DNA of 49,258 nt from Cyclobacteriaceae bacterium. GTDB lineage: Bacteria; Bacteroidota; Bacteroidia; Cytophagales; Cyclobacteriaceae. The notes under the pieces were generated by a model, which had not been told where the DNA came from, did no database searches, and saw only the letters and a program-made list of their open reading frames with translations. Numbering within the stretch: the first letter of the stretch is position 1; every line of letters starts with the position of its first letter. This document shows positions 43,544 through 49,258 of the stretch, in pieces. Where the stretch lies: the NCBI GenBank assembly GCA_022841475.1, contig JALHRJ010000031.1, positions 1-49,258 of the forward strand. Direction: 5' to 3'. Position numbers and translations under genes: made by a program.

Positions 43544-46108
43544 TCACTGTTTTCTTCTTTCTCTAATACTTTTTACCCAATTTTTTAAACTGTCTACATC
43601 TTTCCCAAGTTCATCTGGTTTCGGAATATCCTCATTTTCAGCCCTAGCTAAATCATGCCCTCTTAACCATTTTGAGCTTACGGTCATACCCTTCTCGAAT
43701 ACATTGCAGTCTTCTTGAGTAATATCAGCCAGTGAGGAAATCTGTCTGGTCTGTATCTCCCTTCGGTATCGTTCAACTGTCCGATCTAGTAACACTTCTT
43801 CAAATGCCCTTTCCCATGTTTCTCGCAATTTCCCATAAATACTAATCGCCATTACTTCATAAGCAGTGTAGTTGCCATCTTTGTACTGTTTGGTGGCATC
43901 TTGCATTTCACTATTTAATACCTTCAATCTATCATTAACCTTCATTGCCTTCCACGGAAGATCCGAATTAACAATCCCGGCTCCAGCCCCTTCCCTTTTT
44001 AAATGCAGGCTATGAATCGGAAGGGACAATTCTTCAGCATTTGAATGTAGTTCAAGTAGAAATACTAAGTCATGCGTGAAAACTATAACCTGTCTTTCTT
44101 TTGATTCTTGCACTAATCGTCTTGCTATTCTTGTCCTCCATTTGTGATCAAGGGATGAAACAGGGTCATCAAACAAAATAGCAGATGGGTCATCAGCCGT
44201 ACTCAACTCAGCAAAGAAAGATGCCAGTGAAAGACATCTTGATTCACCTTCGCTTGCCACTTTAGGAACTTCAACCCCAGGGGCCCTGGATAGCACTAGC
44301 TTATGATACATAGCCCCTCTTTCTCCTCCTGCTTCTCTTAGTTCAACCTCTACATGATCAAATGAAAGACTCTTTAACTCGCCCAGAAAACTTTCCTTAA
44401 GTTTCTTGGAAACAATTTCCTTTGTAACAGCGCTACTTTTCCTGGTTATGTTATTTGTTTTAGTATCCTTGATACAACTATCATAAAGGGCAAGCTTTAG
44501 CTTCCTTTCTATCTCATTCTTAATTAAGGATTCACATAGAGTTAAGGTCTGTCTTGCACTTAATTCGTTTTTCTCTTGGAGCAGATCGGGGGATAACTGC
44601 GATTTTGTCACATCAAGATTCACAATCCGTTCAGATAATGAATTTATTTGCTGCGTGAGCTCCGCTTCAAATATTTTGAATTTGGGAAGAGTTTGTGAAC
44701 TCGACTGCTCAATGGCCTCCTTCCTCTTTACAATTGACTTCAATTCCTTTTCCAAGACATCTGCCAGTTCAACAGATTCAATTTTAAGGTCTTCAAGCAG
44801 CCTCTCAATTTCAACGTCAACTACAACAAGGTCTTTTATTGACCCAAATTTTGCAGAATATTCACGGTTTATTTGTTCATAAACTTTCTCCACTACTGAT
44901 TGCACAAGGTTGCTAAATAGCTCAAATCTTTTTACCGCTTGGTCAGATAATTCTTGCTGGCAAAGAACACATTTAGAATCCGTAATCAGATTTGGAAATA
45001 CTAATTCCCGATATGCGCTTTTCTCGGAGAAATTTTTTGCTGCATCCCAGAGTGGCCTCCATGTATCCGAGCCCGTTCCAGTAAGAAGTGATTGATCGAG
45101 CATCGTGTTCCTCAGTTTGTCAACTTCTGACTTTGCTTTAACGGCTCTTTGATTTAAATCCTTTAGAGTAGAAATTGAAGGGTCTCCAAGTATGTTATCA
45201 ATATTCTTTAGGTGATTTTTGAGACTCTCAATTCTTCTTTTTCTGGTCTCTAGTTGCGTCTTTAGTTTTAGTTTATCAGCCTTTTTGGCCTCATCGATCA
45301 TCTTATCGATAGTATTTAATCTTAACAAATCTTCGGGCTTGAGTTTGATGACGTTTTCAAACTCATCTTTGGAAGTTCGGGCATTCAAACGTGAAAGGAA
45401 TTCTGCGGCTTTTGTGCTGCTTGGAATGCTAGGAGGTTTAAAAATAGAGGATTCTAAAAATGATATTTCGGAATCCAATCGGCCCTTCACCCTTTCGCAT
45501 ATTGCAGAGAGTTTATCATAAAGATCAAGTCCAAATGGACGAAAAGCTACATCTGTCTTTTCGTTAAGGTATACCGAAGCACAATGGGAGTCAAAAACAT
45601 TTATCATGTGAAGAGGGCTTTCTTTAATTTCCCAGTCTTCAATTATTCCGGAATTCTCTCCAACAGAATACTCAATTTTTATTTGAGGTTTAGTGATTTT
45701 AGAAATGTCAAATACATTTCCTAAGATTTCTTCAGTGCCCCTTGCTTTGCAAGCCTGTTTCAAAATTCTTGTATAACCAGACTTCCCGGCTCCGTTATCA
45801 CCGTATACAACGGTAAGATTGTTTCCAAATTCAATTTTCTGATTGTCTGCAAGCGCATTCACACCCTTAAAATGGTGAACACATTTTATTTGAACAGGAC
45901 CATGTGCGACATCTACATTCCGCCTGTCAGTTTTTGCGGTTACTTCAATATCAATTTCAGAGAGACCGTGAAGTCTTTTGCATATCTCTGATAAATCAGA
46001 AATGTCTTTATCTCCAAGCTCGGATTTAGTTAAAAGTCTATTTAAAGCCTCAGTTAACCAAACTGGTTGCTCCTTAAGCCATTCTTGAAGATCGCCTACT
46101 ACGTTCAT
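43544..46108 (-). CDS. SMC/Rad50-like ATPase (AAA_13 type) with CxxC hook
   Basis: 854 residues. Walker A GDNGAGKS is at 103-110 and long coiled-coil arms run about 200-375 and 395-545. Between them is KCVLC (Cys380, Cys383), placed like the zinc hook of Rad50 and RloC. The ABC signature region SEGESRCLSLASF (619-631), Walker B ILFDDPVSSLDH (644-655) and H-loop VFTHD (His679) follow. The C-terminal region (about 755-854) has RETWERAFEEV and WLRGHD; Arg762, Glu766 and His818 recall the Arg-Glu-His set of PrrC/RloC anticodon nucleases, though spacing differs. First gene of a pair with a nuclease-like protein. Probably a phage-defence ATPase. Confidence 0.85.
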   Translation of the reverse strand: MNVVGDLQEWLKEQPVWLTEALNRLLTKSELGDKDISDLSEICKRLHGLSEIDIEVTAKTDRRNVDVAHGPVQIKCVHHFKGVNALADNQKIEFGNNLTVVYGDNGAGKSGYTRILKQACKARGTEEILGNVFDISKITKPQIKIEYSVGENSGIIEDWEIKESPLHMINVFDSHCASVYLNEKTDVAFRPFGLDLYDKLSAICERVKGRLDSEISFLESSIFKPPSIPSSTKAAEFLSRLNARTSKDEFENVIKLKPEDLLRLNTIDKMIDEAKKADKLKLKTQLETRKRRIESLKNHLKNIDNILGDPSISTLKDLNQRAVKAKSEVDKLRNTMLDQSLLTGTGSDTWRPLWDAAKNFSEKSAYRELVFPNLITDSKCVLCQQELSDQAVKRFELFSNLVQSVVEKVYEQINREYSAKFGSIKDLVVVDVEIERLLEDLKIESVELADVLEKELKSIVKRKEAIEQSSSQTLPKFKIFEAELTQQINSLSERIVNLDVTKSQLSPDLLQEKNELSARQTLTLCESLIKNEIERKLKLALYDSCIKDTKTNNITRKSSAVTKEIVSKKLKESFLGELKSLSFDHVEVELREAGGERGAMYHKLVLSRAPGVEVPKVASEGESRCLSLASFFAELSTADDPSAILFDDPVSSLDHKWRTRIARRLVQESKERQVIVFTHDLVFLLELHSNAEELSLPIHSLHLKREGAGAGIVNSDLPWKAMKVNDRLKVLNSEMQDATKQYKDGNYTAYEVMAISIYGKLRETWERAFEEVLLDRTVERYRREIQTRQISSLADITQEDCNVFEKGMTVSSKWLRGHDLARAENEDIPKPDELGKDVDSLKNWVKSIRERRKQ

Positions 46109-46125
46109 TTTTGATTGTTACATAA

Positions 46126-46173
46126 AGAAAAACCCACACTCCCCTAATGCTGATGCAGCAGAGAATGTGCGGG
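46126..46173 (-). terminator. Terminator-like hairpin in the leader of the ATPase gene
   Basis: On the minus strand CCCGCAC (46173-46167) pairs with GTGTGGG (46139-46133), with one G-U pair, followed by TTTTTCTTT. A small inner hairpin TGCTG-ATG-CAGCA (46148-46160) sits in the loop. The T-run ends less than 20 nt before the ATPase start codon at 46108. It could end the upstream transcript, or attenuate the ATPase operon. Confidence 0.6.
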
Positions 46174-46215
46174 CTCATTAGAAAGGTATGACAAATTGAT
46201 TTAATCTCCGCTGCC

Positions 46216-46238
46216 CTTGTTGGTCGCTGACCAACAAG
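46216..46238. repeat. Perfect 10-bp hairpin
   Basis: CTTGTTGGTC and GACCAACAAG with a 3-nt loop GCT. It lies between the ATPase leader and the small secreted-protein gene. Confidence 0.75.
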
Positions 46239-46296
46239 CGTCTAATTCAACTAATTGTAACCCGACTCCGAATAAACAAATTTTTAGTTCTTTAAC

Positions 46297-46320
46297 GTTG
46301 CGGGTCAGGCGACCCGCAAC
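46297..46320. repeat. Perfect 10-bp hairpin
   Basis: GTTGCGGGTC and GACCCGCAAC with loop AGGC, 21 nt beyond the stop of the small secreted-protein gene. It may act as a 3' stabiliser; there is no T-run. Confidence 0.75.
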
Positions 46321-46341
46321 AACTAAAGGAATGTCAATTAG

Positions 46342-46662
46342 TTATTCAACGTTACTACCACAATTAGCAGTTACCCATGTCTGTTGGCTTTGACTCCAAT
46401 AGCTACATTTAGCAGGTTTAATAGGAGTTCCAACAAACTTGTATTTACTATAACCTTCTCTAACTCCAGCCTTATAATCATCATATCCTGGACCAAGATC
46501 TTGATCAATAGTATTTAGATAAAGTTGATAGTTATGACCTGAATAAGTTTCGCTAGTGCCAAGATACTTCCCAGTGTTGAAACCCAAATTATAAAGGTCG
46601 CTGCTTGGCGTAAATGAAGAAATAGAAAAAGAAACAATGAATAGAATTGCTATTTTTTTCAT
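46342..46662 (-). CDS. Small secreted hypothetical protein
   Basis: 106 residues with a signal peptide (MKKIAILFIVSFSISSFT). The mature part has several Tyr/Gly-rich stretches (NLGFNTGKYLGT, GPGYDDYKAGVREGYSKY) and two Cys (in KCSYW and ANCGS) that may form a disulfide near the C-terminus. No named family recognised. It is isolated between hairpins on both sides and is on the same strand as the ATPase-nuclease pair. Function unknown; it may be periplasmic. Confidence 0.6.
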   Translation of the reverse strand: MKKIAILFIVSFSISSFTPSSDLYNLGFNTGKYLGTSETYSGHNYQLYLNTIDQDLGPGYDDYKAGVREGYSKYKFVGTPIKPAKCSYWSQSQQTWVTANCGSNVE

Positions 46663-46747
46663 AATTAATTGGTTAAGGATTATTTATTACTAAGATAAGT
46701 CACAAACAGATAAAAAACAAAATTCTTTGCGTCCAACAACTCCATTG

Positions 46748-46771
46748 CTGTCAGGTCTTACGACCTGACAG
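46748..46771. repeat. Perfect 10-bp hairpin
   Basis: CTGTCAGGTC and GACCTGACAG with loop TTAC, in the 252-nt gap between the secreted-protein gene and the phosphorylase. Apart from it I see nothing in this gap. Confidence 0.75.
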
Positions 46772-46914
46772 TCTCAATCTAAATTTAAAGTAATTCGAAT
46801 TATCTTAGTAGCATGGGCTTACGAGGTCGCATGTACTATCCCGAAGCGGATTGTTTCTTTGTAACGTCTACCCGACAGCAGAGAAGAAACTAATGGCAGA
46901 TAACGCAGCAACCA

Positions 46915-48537
46915 TTATTTAACTACATATAGTTTCTCATAATACTCCTCCAGCATCCGCTTCACTGCAAACTGGTCTTTTGTGCTCAGGATACTTTGCT
47001 TCATCATCTCTACCCATTTGCTGCGGTTATTGTAATAGGTAGGGATAACTTCGTTTAATAACACTTTATACATAGCCTTCTGATCATGGGCATCCAGCTT
47101 TTCTTCTTTCTTGTTTTCATACCCATCCCCAATCTGCCAGCCGTTTACACCATGCTGGCAAGCCTCGGGCCACCAACCATCCAGAATACTTAAATTAAGA
47201 GCTCCGTTCATCGCGGCTTTCATGCCGGATGTTCCACTCGCTTCCTGCGGTCTGCGTGGATTGTTTAACCACACATCGCTGCCGCGCACTAACATAGAGC
47301 CAATGGTCATATCATAGTTCTCTAAGAACACAACGGAGTTGGGATATTCTTTTGTGAGCGCAACAATGTTTTCAACAATTTCCTTTCCACGATCATCCAA
47401 TGGATGCGCTTTGCCAGAGAAGATAATTTGCAACTTGCCACTTCTGAACAATGAATCAATCTTAGGGCGGTCGCTGAAAATAAAATCACTGCGCTTGTAA
47501 GGCACGGCTCTTCGCGAGAAACCGATCAACAAAGAATCTTCCTTCAACTGTACGCCAGTACGTTCCTTTACGAAGTCAAGAAGTCTTCTTTTGTTTTCCA
47601 TGTGTGGAGTCCAGACATCTGCACTTTTTGTTGCTGCATCAATCATGCGGTTATCAACCCAGGTAGGTAAATGAATGGCATTGGTAATCCCGACAATCTC
47701 TTCTTTGTCTTTCACTTTCTTCCACATGGTGTTGGCCGTTACTGCGTGAAGCTGAGCCACCGCATTTGACTTCCGCGACAAGCGCAAGGCACCCACCGTC
47801 ATGTTGAATGGCGAACCACCCAATTGTTTTAATTGCTTTTTGGAAAAACATCCATTATCAGCACCCATGTATAGCAACCGATCGATATAATGCGATTCAT
47901 TTCCTTGCACCACCGGTGTGTGCGTGGTGAAAACTATTTCATTGCGTGTGGCCGCCAGGGCTTCCTCATAGGTTTTACCGGCAGCCATCTTTTCACGAAC
48001 CAATTCAAAGCCCGCAAATAAAGCATGACCTTCATTGAAATGATAAACATCGGTTTTAATTCCCAGTGCGCGTAACGCCTTCACCCCACCAATACCCAAC
48101 ACCATTTCCTGTGCAATACGTTCTTCGCCAAACCAACCATATAACTGACCCGTAATCCAACCGTCTTCATTGCCGGGTACATCTGTATCCAACAAATAGA
48201 TGGGTGCATTGCCAAACTCATCACACAACCAGACTTTACATTTTACTTCGCGTTTGCGAATGGTGACTGACACGGTGACGCCAGTATCTTTCAGAAATTC
48301 ATATTTATAAATCGGATAGGTGTCCAATACTTTCCCTTTTTCTGTAATCCGTTGATCAGTGTACCCTTGTTTCCATTTAATGCCGATGCCCACCATGGGA
48401 TAGCCGTGATCTTTGGCGCCCTTGAGATAATCCCCTGCCAGGATACCCAACCCTCCGGCATAGGTCTTAACATCACTTTGCAAGGCATACTCCATACAGA
48501 AATATGCAACGTGGGGTAAATTATTATTTTGAGCCAT
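46915..48537 (-). CDS. glgP: Alpha-glucan phosphorylase (GT35)
   Basis: 540 residues, the short bacterial/archaeal alpha-glucan phosphorylase form rather than the ~800-residue enzyme. Visible marks are VAYFCMEYALQSDVKTYAGGLGILAGD at the start, HFNEGHALFAGFELV, TTHTPVVQGN, and RRPQEASGTSGMKAAMNGAL, whose Lys is the expected PLP-binding residue, followed by DGWWPE. It releases glucose 1-phosphate from glycogen or maltodextrin with phosphate. Cytoplasmic. Monocistronic as seen; it may connect functionally with the GH13 enzyme 14 kb away, but they are not clustered. Confidence 0.93.
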   Translation of the reverse strand: MAQNNNLPHVAYFCMEYALQSDVKTYAGGLGILAGDYLKGAKDHGYPMVGIGIKWKQGYTDQRITEKGKVLDTYPIYKYEFLKDTGVTVSVTIRKREVKCKVWLCDEFGNAPIYLLDTDVPGNEDGWITGQLYGWFGEERIAQEMVLGIGGVKALRALGIKTDVYHFNEGHALFAGFELVREKMAAGKTYEEALAATRNEIVFTTHTPVVQGNESHYIDRLLYMGADNGCFSKKQLKQLGGSPFNMTVGALRLSRKSNAVAQLHAVTANTMWKKVKDKEEIVGITNAIHLPTWVDNRMIDAATKSADVWTPHMENKRRLLDFVKERTGVQLKEDSLLIGFSRRAVPYKRSDFIFSDRPKIDSLFRSGKLQIIFSGKAHPLDDRGKEIVENIVALTKEYPNSVVFLENYDMTIGSMLVRGSDVWLNNPRRPQEASGTSGMKAAMNGALNLSILDGWWPEACQHGVNGWQIGDGYENKKEEKLDAHDQKAMYKVLLNEVIPTYYNNRSKWVEMMKQSILSTKDQFAVKRMLEEYYEKLYVVK

Positions 48538-48621
48538 GGAAAAATAAAATGTTAGAAATTGAATTGATAGTTATTGGTAAAAATAAGAGTTTATCTGGAT
48601 GGGAAGGGTTTTATAATTGAG

Positions 48622-49258
48622 TTATTTTTTGGGTATACGTAAGCTTATCGCTACCCAATCCCCCGGTTTAAAATCAGTGCGGGTAGTAGAAACATGAATC
48701 GTGTGTTGTTTATTGGCTACCGTAAGCTCATGGGTATTGCCATGAAATCTGATCTCCGTTATCCGCCAACCTTTGTGTTCTCGCTTTTTTGCAATTCTAA
48801 AGTGCTCAGGACGAACTAATACACCTTTTGGAAATCCTTTAATACCAAACACTTTTAACAGTGTAGATGGAAGGATATTGTAGGTGCCAAACAAGCCAGC
48901 CACATATTCATTCACAGGGTGCTGATATAAAGCTTCCGGAACTCCTTGTTGTACTATTTTCCCTTCTTTAAGAACAATTATTTCATCGGCCCACGATAGA
49001 GTATCATCCGGATCGTGTGAAACCAACATGCAGGTAATGCGAAGCTTTTTCCCAATGTCATTGATAACTTTCTTTAAAATACTTTTAACTACCATATCCA
49101 AATTGGAATACGGTTCATCCAACAATAATAATCTTGGTTTGGAAATCAATAACCGGGCAATGGCTATCCGTTGTTTTTCACCGCCTGAAAGCTGATCTGT
49201 TTTGCGTTGCAACAAATGATCAATTCGGCAGATGGAAAAAATAGCAGCCGCCTCCTTC
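48622..49258 (-). CDS. ABC transporter ATP-binding protein, partial
   Basis: The gene runs off the right edge; 212 codons are visible and Walker A lies outside. The frame is open to the edge (KEAAAIFSICRIDHLLQRKT), so the TTG at 49215 is not its real start. Visible marks are the signature LSGGEKQRIAIARLL, Walker B LLLLDEPYSNLD and H-loop LVSHDPDD. After residue ~115 of the visible part a TOBE-like domain follows (VLVRPEHFRI, GNTHELTVANKQHTIHV). This architecture fits importer ATPases for iron, sulfate, molybdate or polyamines; the permease is not in view. Confidence 0.9.
   Translation of the reverse strand, partial: KEAAAIFSICRIDHLLQRKTDQLSGGEKQRIAIARLLISKPRLLLLDEPYSNLDMVVKSILKKVINDIGKKLRITCMLVSHDPDDTLSWADEIIVLKEGKIVQQGVPEALYQHPVNEYVAGLFGTYNILPSTLLKVFGIKGFPKGVLVRPEHFRIAKKREHKGWRITEIRFHGNTHELTVANKQHTIHVSTTRTDFKPGDWVAISLRIPKK

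Noticed and set aside
49200..49215. TTG start for the last ABC transporter gene
   Set aside because: The frame stays open to the window edge with plausible ABC sequence, and Walker A must lie further upstream.

Overview
The window looks like chromosomal DNA of a Bacteroidota bacterium, most likely from the Cytophagales. The grounds are: many Cys-anchored lipoproteins with short hydrophobic leaders; PD40/OmpA, DUF2911 and PIG-L/SSS genes typical of that phylum; TAnnTTTG-like -7 promoter boxes (a perfect one at 21940-21947, near matches elsewhere); and moderately AT-rich DNA with few Shine-Dalgarno sites. This is an inference from gene content; no rRNA or marker tree was available.

Layout. 1-8.4 kb: tRNA-Asp, a Tat-exported oxidoreductase, a TetR regulator divergent from gamma-glutamyltransferase, a GxxExxY gene between imperfect inverted repeats, an OmpA/PD40 envelope protein, 3-methyladenine glycosylase and a DUF2911 protein. 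8.4-12.8 kb: a tight minus-strand operon of PIG-L deacetylase, a 41-residue single-helix protein and a sodium/solute symporter, joined by two ATGA overlaps. 12.9-22.6 kb: cyclophilin, a lipoprotein hydrolase, purT, a penicillin-acylase gene interrupted by one in-frame TAG, a KAS III-like enzyme, a TIM-barrel epimerase, a SET-domain protein and a short RluA-type pseudouridine synthase. 22.6-31 kb: a MASE1 histidine kinase, a double UspA protein, a predicted beta-barrel protein, a SolA-like flavoprotein and a 1130-residue propeller/HEAT/cytochrome c lipoprotein. 31-34.3 kb: a 166-bp inverted-repeat element, then a GH13 lipoprotein and a class V aminotransferase-fold protein.

34.3-39.1 kb is repeat-rich. 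It has an orphan 239-residue protein preceded by a 13-unit array of exact 21-bp period built from two unit types, five copies of a ~132-bp repeat bounded by CAAGCGTNACGCTTG palindromes around a WG-repeat lipoprotein/DUF2306 gene pair, two copies of a second ~80-bp repeat, and perfect 10-bp hairpins.

40.5-46.7 kb, between dinB and an alpha-glucan phosphorylase, looks like a small defence island. One pair is an Mrr-like restriction endonuclease overlapping (TAATG) a protein with a HEPN-like R-x4-H motif. Facing it is a minus-strand pair: an 854-residue SMC/Rad50-like ATPase with a CxxC hook, followed 46 nt later by a protein with a DUF4365-like PD-(D/E)xK nuclease core and an extra C-terminal domain. 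This second pair is my best candidate for an undescribed system. The window ends inside an ABC transporter ATPase gene.

Functional calls rest on motif reading, without database searches.
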